64,000 nt of DNA from Bacteroidota bacterium (GTDB lineage: Bacteria; Bacteroidota; Bacteroidia; Chitinophagales; UBA10324). Positions 28,235-36,800 of this stretch are shown one piece after another (position 1 is the stretch's first letter; every line of letters begins with the position of its first letter). The position numbers and the translations under genes are program-made. The DNA is taken from contig JAFDYS010000001.1 of the NCBI GenBank assembly GCA_018267315.1, positions 7,191-71,190 on the forward strand, read 5' to 3'. A model generated the notes under the pieces. It searched no databases and had not been told where the DNA came from. It saw only the letters and a program-made list of their open reading frames with translations.

Positions 28235-29542
28235 TCACCGCGAAGTTGTTTCTGAAATGGCTTCGCGGAATTTTTTTGAGAACATTCTGCCGGGAAAAAC
28301 AATCAGCTCGATGAAATTGAATTCAATATTGTCAAAACTCACGGTCTCATCATCCTTCACCTCCAGATCCAGCGCGGGGAAGTATCTCAGGTTGGTTCGA
28401 AGTAAAAATGCCTGCAAGCGGTTCGGGCGAATGTCCCATCCGAAGGTAATACCCCAGGCGGGCTTCTGATCAGAAACGGAAACGGTGCTAACTTCTCCTG
28501 CCTCTTCTGTGAATGAGAGATCTTCATAGGTCACAACCGGTCCGGCGAATGGCGCAAAGCCCTTGTAGTCGAAAAGGAATTTGGTGACTTCGAACCCGAG
28601 TGATTTTCGTGTCGCTTTCTGAGACGTACCGTAAGCACTCATCTCTGTATGATATGTGCGGTAGTTGAGTGTGAGATTGAGATCCGCTTTGTGGAAATAA
28701 TAACCTGCGGCAAACTCCGGCAAAATGCTGATCCCGTAAGCCGGAATGAATGGTCGTTCCGCTTTATTGTAACCGGATTGATTGAGCCACCATGCGGAAG
28801 AAACTCCGGCACCCGCAAAAATTCCGTTAAGCCGGTGCTTCTCTTCCAGTTGCTCCGTAATTGCTTCCGTCTTTCCGGATTCCCAGTCTCTTTCGGCACT
28901 GATCGTTGTTTCCATCATATAGCGGTACGAGAGCGAAAAACTCAGCGGCGGAGTTTGCACCGTTCTGCTTTCTGTTTCAGAGAAGTAATACGTGATGTTG
29001 TTGCTGTAGTGCCAGCTTGCCCCGAGTTCGAATAAATGATTACCTATATTGAAGGTAACACCGGTCAGCAGGGGCCATGTGGTATGGGTGACTGTTGCGC
29101 CTTGCCCGTTTTCGCTGCGTAAATCGTTTTGAGAAAAGGAGGCGGGTGTAAGTGAAAATCCAATAAAGGGACTGAGCCGGTGATGTTCAATTCGCCACGG
29201 ATAATATTTAAAAACCGTTTCAACATTGTTGGAGTAACTGATCTCCTGCTCCTCTTTAGTGAAAGAAGGATGGAACAATGGAATCGCGAGGTAGAAATCC
29301 GCATGACCCCAGAAATGAATGCCGCCGATCAGGAACCGCGGAGTGAAGAGCGGATCGAACAGTAGCTCATCAGCATACTGTGGCGGATTCAGAATAAAAG
29401 TGGAACCACCGGCCGATGCCTGTCCATCGAACCCGAGATTGAGTTGTGCGAAGCGATGCCTTGTCTGCTTTTCAATATAAACCTGAGCATCGGTCGCAAG
29501 CACCATCATGGCTCCTGCGAAAGCAAGCGCCCATTGTTTCAT
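28235..29542 (-). CDS. Predicted outer-membrane beta-barrel protein
   Basis: About 435 residues with signal peptide MKQWALAFAGAMMVLATDAQ and repeated amphipathic strands containing aromatic girdles (YNKAERPFIPAYGISILPEF, FFRCxx-free). It resembles a generic Bacteroidota outer-membrane barrel; no named family was recognised. Upstream Met codons at 29566 and 29614 extend the frame without improving the signal peptide. Function unknown. Confidence 0.6.
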   Translation of the reverse strand: MKQWALAFAGAMMVLATDAQVYIEKQTRHRFAQLNLGFDGQASAGGSTFILNPPQYADELLFDPLFTPRFLIGGIHFWGHADFYLAIPLFHPSFTKEEQEISYSNNVETVFKYYPWRIEHHRLSPFIGFSLTPASFSQNDLRSENGQGATVTHTTWPLLTGVTFNIGNHLFELGASWHYSNNITYYFSETESRTVQTPPLSFSLSYRYMMETTISAERDWESGKTEAITEQLEEKHRLNGIFAGAGVSSAWWLNQSGYNKAERPFIPAYGISILPEFAAGYYFHKADLNLTLNYRTYHTEMSAYGTSQKATRKSLGFEVTKFLFDYKGFAPFAGPVVTYEDLSFTEEAGEVSTVSVSDQKPAWGITFGWDIRPNRLQAFLLRTNLRYFPALDLEVKDDETVSFDNIEFNFIELIVFPGRMFSKKFREAISETTSR

Positions 29543-29656
29543 GCTCCTAAAATAAAATGCATTCATTCCTGGGCTGAAATAATTATTTGGGCTGCGAATA
29601 AAAAAATGCAGCATTCAACTCTCCGTTTGCTGTTGTGCCGTGAAGAAAAAAAATGA

Positions 29657-30316
29657 ATGCCGATCTTTCGGCCGATGCGGTATCGCTACATTACAGTGGA
29701 AGGGAACATCGGTGCGGGCAAAACATCGCTGGCCACGATGCTCTCAAAGGATTACGGGGGTAAACTTATTCTCGAACAGTTTGCCGACAACCCTTTCCTG
29801 CCCCACTTCTACAAGAATCCGAAGCAATATGCTTTCCCGCTCGAACTCTTTTTTCTCGCCGAACGCTATCAGCAACTCAAGGATGTGGCGCAGTCGCCGG
29901 ATCTTTTCAATAGCTGCGTAGTCACGGATTACCTCTTTGCCAAGTCGCACCTGTTTGCTTCCATCAATCTTGAAGATGAAGAGATGAAACTTTTTAAACG
30001 GCTGGCGCAGATCATGCAAACCTCATTGCCTGATCCAGACCTTCTTTTTTACCTGCATACCCCCGTTCCGAAACTTCTGGAAAACATTGAAAAGCGTGGT
30101 CGCCCGTATGAAAAAGACATAACGGATTCTTATCTGAAGGAAATTCAGGACGGCTACTTTGATCTGTTCAAAACCCTGAACCACCTGCGAATTGTTGTAC
30201 TTGATACGAGCCATGTTGATTTTGTCAACAACCCTTCCCACTATAAAGCGGTGCTGAATCTTTTGCAGCAGGAGCATGAGCCGGGAACAAAGGTCATCAG
30301 CAGACTAACATCCTGA
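29657..30316 (+). CDS. Deoxynucleoside kinase
   Basis: Nucleotide-salvage kinase phosphorylating deoxynucleosides, about 219 residues. P-loop VEGNIGAGKTS is near the N-terminus. The acceptor-site region (LEQFADNPFLPHFY, AERYQQLKDV) and the lid region (RPYEKDITDSYL) follow. A second Met at 29675 (MRYRYITVEGN) is the more family-like start. Its 3' end overlaps the convergent 43-residue membrane-protein gene by 12 bases. Base specificity (dA/dG versus pyrimidines) cannot be read. Confidence 0.85.
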   Translation: MPIFRPMRYRYITVEGNIGAGKTSLATMLSKDYGGKLILEQFADNPFLPHFYKNPKQYAFPLELFFLAERYQQLKDVAQSPDLFNSCVVTDYLFAKSHLFASINLEDEEMKLFKRLAQIMQTSLPDPDLLFYLHTPVPKLLENIEKRGRPYEKDITDSYLKEIQDGYFDLFKTLNHLRIVVLDTSHVDFVNNPSHYKAVLNLLQQEHEPGTKVISRLTS

Positions 30317-30436
30317 AACCACGTTGACGCCGAAGTAGAAGACGGCAAGCCAGGCAAGCCCTTTGAGCAGGAAGAAAAGAAAACCGGCCACGCCCATGCG
30401 TTTCAGCCACAGTTTCCATTTTGAATCGTTGTCCAT
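30305..30436 (-). CDS. Small single-span membrane protein (43 residues)
   Basis: MDNDSKWKLWLKRMGVAGFL followed by FFLLKGLAWLAVFYFG: a short charged N-terminus and a hydrophobic hairpin or single helix. The pattern KRxGxAGFLFFLLKGLAWL resembles small conserved Bacteroidota membrane proteins that I have seen next to varied genes; function unknown. The frame extends to 30490, but the internal ATG at 30436 gives the family-like N-terminus. Confidence 0.55.
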   Translation of the reverse strand: MDNDSKWKLWLKRMGVAGFLFFLLKGLAWLAVFYFGVNVVSGC

Positions 30437-30494
30437 AGCAATTCGGCAAAAATAAATGCCGCCTTTCATTCCGCCGCATCGTACCGGCACTCGT

Positions 30495-30502
30495 TAACTT
30501 TG
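30495..30502 (+). promoter_or_regulatory. -7 promoter box TAACTTTG; possible leaderless mRNA
   Basis: Exact TAnnTTTG match ending only five bases before the GTG start at 30507, so the transcript would begin at or beside the start codon. Confidence 0.45.
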
Positions 30503-30506
30503 GTGC

Positions 30507-31091
30507 GTGCCGTCACAAGAACTCATCAGGGATTACCATCTGCTTCCTGCACTTGCTGAAGAGAAGAAAGCGGAGAATGAATTGTTCCGTCAATTCCTGA
30601 AATCCATTCCATCGCATAGAACGGATGAAGTTTTTCTGCCGCTTGCCGAACACATTACTGCGCGGATTGACTGTACCAACTGCGGTAACTGTTGCCGGCA
30701 TCTGGAACCGGGCATTAGCGAGGAAGAAGCCGGAAAGCTCGCTTCACTGAAAAGTTTATCGAAAGAAATTTTCATCCGGGATTTTACAGGGAGGGAGCCG
30801 GAAACGGGGGTACTCTTCCTCAATCATCAACCCTGTATCTTCTTTGACGGAACTCTTTGCACGATCTATGAAAACCGTCCTGCTTCATGCGCCGATTTTC
30901 CTCATTTGACGACAGGGAATTTCAAATTCAGATACCGCAGCATCATGCACCTTTATTCCATCTGCCCGATTGTGTTTAATACCGTAGAGCAACTGAAGGT
31001 GGCGCTGGGATTTACAATCCATCGGGCTGATGAACCGCCCGAAAATAACAAGCCCGCCGGGCACCCTCCTACTGCGCCGACGGGCCGTTAA
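30507..31091 (+). CDS. YkgJ-family cysteine cluster protein
   Basis: Cytoplasmic metal-binding protein of the CxxCxxCC family (zinc or iron chelating), 194 residues starting at GTG. The cluster reads DCTNCGNCCRHLEP near residue 55. The second half has PCIFFDGTLCTIYENRPASC with further conserved cysteines. The C-terminal tail (NNKPAGHPPTAP) is disordered. Role unknown; the family is often suggested to be a metal-dependent oxidoreductase or chelator. A -7 box lies directly before the start. Confidence 0.85.
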   Translation: MPSQELIRDYHLLPALAEEKKAENELFRQFLKSIPSHRTDEVFLPLAEHITARIDCTNCGNCCRHLEPGISEEEAGKLASLKSLSKEIFIRDFTGREPETGVLFLNHQPCIFFDGTLCTIYENRPASCADFPHLTTGNFKFRYRSIMHLYSICPIVFNTVEQLKVALGFTIHRADEPPENNKPAGHPPTAPTGR

Positions 31092-31130
31092 AGCGTTGAG
31101 CGGCTTTGCAGCCGTCACGCTACTTTTCAC

Positions 31131-31694
31131 TCACTTCTTTGCCGGAGGCAACAGCACTTTGTCAATCACATGAACCACTCCGTTTGATGCCTTCACCGTG
31201 GCTACGATGTTGGCATCGTTAATCATGTACTTACCGTCTTTTACGTGAATGACGGCATCGTCTAAATTCACCATGTTCAGCTTTTGCCCGTCCTTCATCA
31301 GGTCGGTATTCAGCACTCCCACATATACATGGTACTGCAAAATATTCTGCAGGTCGGTTTTCTTTTCGGGTTTCAGCAATTCATCCAGTGTGCCGGCGGA
31401 AAGCTGTGCGAATGCTGCATCAGTTGGGGCGAAAACGGTGAACGGTCCGTTGTTGCTGAGTGCATCCACCAATTCGGCAGCTTGTACGGCCTTGACCAAC
31501 GTGGTGTGATCCTTCGATCCCATGGCCACTTTTACAACATTGGGTGTTGACACGTCATCCTGTACAATGGATTGTCCGCCTTCTGCCGGTTGCACCGCCG
31601 ATTGTTCGGTACCGGTGGCAGGGGCACTTTCCTTAGTCTGGCAACTAATGGTTACCAGCATCAAAAGGGTTAAGAGGGCGAGAATGGACTTCAT
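31131..31694 (-). CDS. Fasciclin-domain lipoprotein
   Basis: Envelope lipoprotein of 187 residues with signal sequence MKSILALLTLLMLVTISC (lipid-attachment Cys18) and a single FAS1 domain. FAS1 landmarks are LVKAVQAAELVDAL, GPFTVFAPTDAAFAQL, LLKPEKKTDLQNILQYHV and ASNGVVHVIDKVLLP. FAS1 proteins take part in adhesion or matrix contact. Likely monocistronic and convergent with the YkgJ gene. Confidence 0.92.
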   Translation of the reverse strand: MKSILALLTLLMLVTISCQTKESAPATGTEQSAVQPAEGGQSIVQDDVSTPNVVKVAMGSKDHTTLVKAVQAAELVDALSNNGPFTVFAPTDAAFAQLSAGTLDELLKPEKKTDLQNILQYHVYVGVLNTDLMKDGQKLNMVNLDDAVIHVKDGKYMINDANIVATVKASNGVVHVIDKVLLPPAKK

Positions 31695-31848
31695 ATGGGT
31701 TATTTTTCGGAGTGCAAGTTGCCCATGCGCAGAACTTCAGGTTATGATTTTTCTCAGTTCGTGCTAAAACTTTCATCACTGTTGATAATTCGGACATGAT
31801 GCATGTCATATCCTTCATTCATTCGCACCGGTAAACTCTCCATACGCT

Positions 31849-32601
31849 ATGGCTGTGATCTATCCTGACTATGTGGCCCGCTTCTATGACATAATCTATG
31901 CTTCGGTTCGCTCCGTTGACCGCGCCTATTACCTGCGGAAGATTGCCGGATGCAAGGGTCCGGTGCTTGAAGTGGGTGTGGGCACAGGACGTTTTTTTCT
32001 GGAAGCGCTGCATGCAGGCGCTGATATTTATGGCATTGATCCGAATGAATCCATGCTGCGCGTCTTGCAGCAGCAACTCACTGCCCGACAACAGCACCGT
32101 GTTTCACTTCAATCAGCGGAATCCCTTTCACTGCCTGTGAAATTCGATCTCATTATTGCACCCTTCCGTGTTTTCAGCCACCTGATCACTATTGACCGGC
32201 AGCTCACGGCGCTGGAACGCATCCACCAATACCTCAATGAAAACGGCTTTTTCATTTTCGACTTATTCGTTCCAAACCTGAAGATGCTGGCGGATGGATT
32301 GCACGAGCACATGGATTATGAAGGAGAATACGAGCCGGGACACATGCTGCGCCGGATCACTTCAGCTCATGCCGATGTGATGAACCAGGTTAATCACGTG
32401 ACCATGCGTTATGAATGGGACGAAAACGGAAAACTGCAAAAACATGAATGGCATTTCGATATGCGGTATTTCTTTCGCTGGGAAATTGAGCACCTCATTG
32501 CCCGTTCACCGCTGACGCTGGAAACTATTTTTGGCGACTACGGGGAAAATCCGCTCACTGATGCATCGAATGATTTTGTGGTCATGTGCAGAAAGAAGTG
32601 A
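31849..32601 (+). CDS. Class I SAM-dependent methyltransferase
   Basis: Cytoplasmic methyltransferase of 250 residues. Motif I is VLEVGVGTGRFFLEA, the acidic residue after strand 2 is in YGIDPNESML, and motif IV is FDLIIAPFRVFSH. The C-terminal part is beta-rich (YEWDENGKLQKHEWHFDMRY). The overall pattern fits small-molecule methyltransferases; the substrate is unknown. Confidence 0.82.
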   Translation: MAVIYPDYVARFYDIIYASVRSVDRAYYLRKIAGCKGPVLEVGVGTGRFFLEALHAGADIYGIDPNESMLRVLQQQLTARQQHRVSLQSAESLSLPVKFDLIIAPFRVFSHLITIDRQLTALERIHQYLNENGFFIFDLFVPNLKMLADGLHEHMDYEGEYEPGHMLRRITSAHADVMNQVNHVTMRYEWDENGKLQKHEWHFDMRYFFRWEIEHLIARSPLTLETIFGDYGENPLTDASNDFVVMCRKK

Positions 32602-32665
32602 ACATCGAAAAATCTGAATGGGCGGATAACAAGCTAACCTTGCTTTCGTTTGCTTCTCACCCCTG

Positions 32666-33463
32666 ATGAAAAAATTTGTGACGTGGCTATGGCGGTTCAC
32701 TGTGGTACTGGCTTTTATCGCCCTTGTTTTCTATTACCATAAGTCCATTATCCGCGCGGCATGCGAGGTGTATCAGGAATACAACTGGAGAAATTATCCC
32801 GATCAGGGAACACCCGGACGCGTGGATGTTCCCGGCAGATATTCCGTTCACGGCATTGATGTTTCGCGCTGGCAGTCGAACGTGAACTGGAACCGCCTCA
32901 CTGCTCTCGACCGCAGCGGCGATACCATCAGCATGTCCTTTGCATTTATCAAAGCCACCGAAGGAATCCTATGGGAAGATCCGGCTTTTGACGACAACTG
33001 GAAGAATGCGGGTAAAGCCGGTGTGGTTCGCGGCGCCTATCATTATTTCAAGGCCAACAGCAGCGCCACGCTGCAGGCGAAGAATTTCATCAGCAGTGTG
33101 AAACTGAAAGCCGGCGACCTGCCTCCGGTGGTTGATGTGGAAGAAGCAGGAAGAAAGAGCCGGCAGGAGCTGGTGGCTTCACTTAAAATTTATGTCGCAG
33201 CCGTTGAAAAAGCATATCACTGCAAACCGATCATCTACTCCAACGTGAGTTTCATTGACAAGTATCTCGCCGATGAATTTTCAGATTATCAATTCTGGAT
33301 CGCCCACTATTACACCGCCAAACCGAAACTCGCTTCCAAAGTGAACTGGGTTTTCTGGCAATATCACGACCGCGCCAAAATCACCGGCTGCCGCCAATGC
33401 GTGGATGTGAATGTCTTCAACGGTTCGCCCGATGAATTAGACGCGTTGCGAATTCAGAATTGA
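32666..33463 (+). CDS. Glycoside hydrolase family 25 lysozyme
   Basis: Membrane-anchored muramidase of 265 residues. The N-terminal helix (WRFTVVLAFIALVFYYH) is followed by a GH25 domain starting at HGIDVSRWQSNVNW. The acidic pair is in PVVDVEEAG (D157, E159). FIKATEG, GAYHYFKA, PIIYSNVSF and WQYHD are further family landmarks. It cleaves peptidoglycan at N-acetylmuramic acid. It is convergent with the valS remnant. Confidence 0.92.
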   Translation: MKKFVTWLWRFTVVLAFIALVFYYHKSIIRAACEVYQEYNWRNYPDQGTPGRVDVPGRYSVHGIDVSRWQSNVNWNRLTALDRSGDTISMSFAFIKATEGILWEDPAFDDNWKNAGKAGVVRGAYHYFKANSSATLQAKNFISSVKLKAGDLPPVVDVEEAGRKSRQELVASLKIYVAAVEKAYHCKPIIYSNVSFIDKYLADEFSDYQFWIAHYYTAKPKLASKVNWVFWQYHDRAKITGCRQCVDVNVFNGSPDELDALRIQN

Positions 33464-33490
33464 AGCTACAGACCGGCTCAATTCGACAAC

Positions 33491-33787
33491 TCACTCCTGC
33501 GATGCAATTGCTTTCAGCTGTTCCTGAATTAGTCGAATCTTTTCTTCCGCATCGCTGGCCTTCTTACGCTCCTTCTCGATCACATCGGGTTTAGCATTGG
33601 AGACAAACTTCTCGTTGGAAAGTTTTTTCATGACGGATTGGAGGAAGCCGCGGTGATACTCAAGATCCTTTTCTTCCGTAGCCATGTCCTTCGAAGAAGA
33701 CATCGCGTAATACATAGTAAAATCCTCATACAATAGAATCACTTTGCTAACAGCTCCTCGAGTAACGAAATTTTTGCTTTCGCGCAT
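33491..33787 (-). pseudogene. Detached ValRS C-terminal coiled-coil arm (original valS 3' end)
   Basis: The 98-codon ORF is preceded immediately by an in-frame TGA. From residue 41 on (LEYHRGFLQSVMKKLSNEKF, then VIEKERKKASDAEEKI) it is a clear match to the C-terminal coiled-coil arm that ends normal ValRS proteins (GFLxSVxKKLSNExFVxNA pattern). The first 40 residues do not match ValRS and are AT-rich, so the ValRS homology starts near 33667. It lies 53 bases beyond the stop of the ValRS-SIR2 fusion. Most likely it is the host valS 3' end displaced by cassette insertion. It has its own ATG, so expression as a separate peptide cannot be excluded. Confidence 0.85.
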
Positions 33788-33840
33788 TCAGTTTTCTTCT
33801 GTTCATTTTCGATCAACTAACAAGTGGTCACCACGATGAG

Positions 33841-36800
33841 TTATTTCTTAGTTCGTTCCTTAAGTATTTCAGATAATGGAGAAGAGAATCTTCCACTGGG
33901 CTTTTCATTTTTGTCATTCAAAAGATTCTGTGTTTCCTCAGGAAGAAGATCGATGTAGTCACTCAAAGACACTTCCTCAACACCTCGAGGGATATGTATG
34001 ATTTGACCAATTGAATGGAACTTCTCCACAAGTTTAGACGATGGAAGAGTTGGATCAACTATCACGAGTTTTCCTCCCCTCGATAAATAATTCTTTTCAA
34101 TGTATTCATTCACTCCCTCGTCTTGAAATCCGTATCCAATAACAAACAACACTTTTGAATTTGACAAATTATTCTGAAAGTGCTCAAAAAGTAGTTTGTA
34201 ATAATTGTCTCCAGAGTACCAGTTGATCTTTTTAGTTGACCCACTTAAAAAATCTGGCGTCACTTCATCCCAAAGAAATTTGAAATCATACCGATCATTT
34301 TCCATTTTTATTTCCTTGTAATACTCATGCACGCCATAATCACTTCGAAGACGCACAGCTTTCTCTCCATTTTCTTCAGGAGAAAAAACGATGACATTGG
34401 AAATACTGCCATGAAGCTTGTAGAATGAAATTGGTTTGTCATAAATATTTGCAAACTGAGCGAGTTTTACGTAGTAACTCTTACGAATCTTAATCTTTTC
34501 TTCATTCTCGATATACTCAAAATCTCTTGAAACAATCCCGTAATAGGGTGATCCTGCTAATTGAAATCCATCACCAAACAATTGCCAAAGGTCGGCATGA
34601 AATCTTCCCAACCAGTCAAAGAACATATCGTGATTCAAGCTATGTACTTTGACTTCAGAATTCATGGCCAATTTCACCAAAAATTGTATGAAGCCATCAT
34701 ACGGAGGATAATTCATAGGTGAAATGCTTTCGACATATTGTCTTTTGAATAGCTTCTGTGCGACTAGTTGGCTGAAACTCCTCGTTAAATCCTGAATTCT
34801 ATTGATGCAATCTCTTGGGCTCTCTTTATTCGGATAATGTTTTCGATTAAACTCGTCACAGAATTCTTCAATTTTTCTCTTTCTTTCTGAATCTTTGTAG
34901 TATTCGAACAAATAGTCATAGAAGTATTCGTAATGAAATTTATCAGGAGATCCGACAATATTTTTGATGTAGAAATTAATAAACTCCGTTACGAATTCTA
35001 TTTCATCATTATGCATCCAACGATTCGGATCATATTGACCATTAAGAAAGAAAGCTCTCATGTCGGGAGTCACTGAGAATTGCTCTGGGGTTAGTTCAGA
35101 GAACATCCTGTTGAGATCCTGTGTACCTGGTATTTTCTCGTATATGGAAAAACCAGATCCTAGAAGGAAGGAGATAGTCTCTCTCGATGCATTAGTTTTT
35201 GCTAGTTGTTTGTTCAAGGAAAATAATCTTTCCTCTGAGTCAATAATTTTTTTCTTCTCGTTCTGACTAAGTTGAGAAGGAATTTTCTTACCTTCTTGCT
35301 TTGCAATTGAGAGTTCTCTCGTTTTTTCGATAGACTTTGCTCTCAGTTTACTCTTCCTCTCACTCTCTTCAAATGCTAACCGGGTTTCTTGCTCCTCATT
35401 GATTGGCTTGTCTGTTTTTAGATACAATTGAGTGCCATCAACTTGAGCGAACGATTTGCCTCCAAGTAAGCTAACCTTTCTAACCTCCTTCAGGGCAGCT
35501 AATTTTACTAACAACTCCCATCCTTCATCTGAGAGGCGATTGCTTGGACTATTAAGGTCAGCACTTTCCGATGTTTTTTTAACCTCTGCCACTATATCCT
35601 GTATGGCTCGATTGCGACTCCAAATTTTCCTTATGAGCAACTTGATACTATTAACTCCTTCATTTATCCATCGCCCAAAACCTAATATGTAACTTGCTTG
35701 CGATTTTACATCTTTGTTTTGTTCGTCTCCCTTTACCAAAACTTCCAATTCAAGCATTTCATTTGCCTTGATCTGATTTCGGTTCTTATAGGCTCTAATT
35801 TGAGTAACTATACTCTTTACCCACTCACCCTCCTGTAAAATCAATTTCTGAACAATAAGTTTTGATTCATCATTTGATAGTATAATAAAATCTTCTTCAC
35901 CTCTTTGCTTCATCAAATGATAAAGCTCCTCAGTAATAAATGGCATAAAGGGATGCAACACCTTTAATAGTCTTTCAAAGAAATTTAGTGTTATGTAGTA
36001 AATTTCCCTGTTGACTTGACCACCATATTCAGGTTTGATCATGTCTAAATACCATGAGCAGAAATCGTCCCATATCAAGGAAAAGATAGTTGAGAGTGCC
36101 TGAGAAATCTCAAACTGATTATAGAACTTTTCAATTTCAACAAGAGTTTGGTTTAATTTATTTTCAAACCATTGCACAGCAAATGAATTTTTGAGAAATG
36201 AATCTTTATCCGTCGTGAGATTGTCTTCCCAACTTCTTATAAGTCTCAGCGCATTCCAGATCTTGTTATTGAAATTCCTTCCCTGCTCAATCAGTTTTTC
36301 ATCAAACAGCAAATCGTTACCAGCAGGAGAAGAAATGAGAATGCCGAAACGAACGGCATCGGCTCCGTATTTATCAATCAGCTCCAGCAAGTCAGGAGAA
36401 TTGCCGAGCGACTTGCTCATCTTCCTCCCCTGTTTGTCGCGAACGATGCCGGTGAAGTACAAATTTCTGAAGGGTTTCTCATGCATGTATTCAAAACCCG
36501 CCATGATCATTCGCGCCACCCAGAAGAAAATAATCTCCGGTGCCGTGACCAGAGTCGTCGTGGGATAATAGTATTTGATCTCATCATTGCCAGGCTTACT
36601 CAATCCGTGAAACACTTCAAACGGCCACAACCATGATGAGAACCAGGTGTCCATCACATCTTCGTCCTGACGCAAATCTTCTTTCTTCAATTCCGAAATT
36701 GACAAACCGAAATCCGAAATGGCTTTCTGATATGCTTCGTCCGGTGTTTCAGCAACCACGAATCTTCCATCCGGCAAATAATAGGCAGGTATCCGGTGTC

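Noticed and set aside
33491-33787. An independent toxin or antitoxin gene next to the fusion
   Set aside because: More than half of the ORF is plainly the ValRS C-terminal arm; a displaced valS end explains it better.
33667-36300. Integrative mobile element in valS
   Set aside because: No integrase, transposase, terminal repeats or target-site duplication seen; a recombinational swap of the gene's 3' part is simpler.
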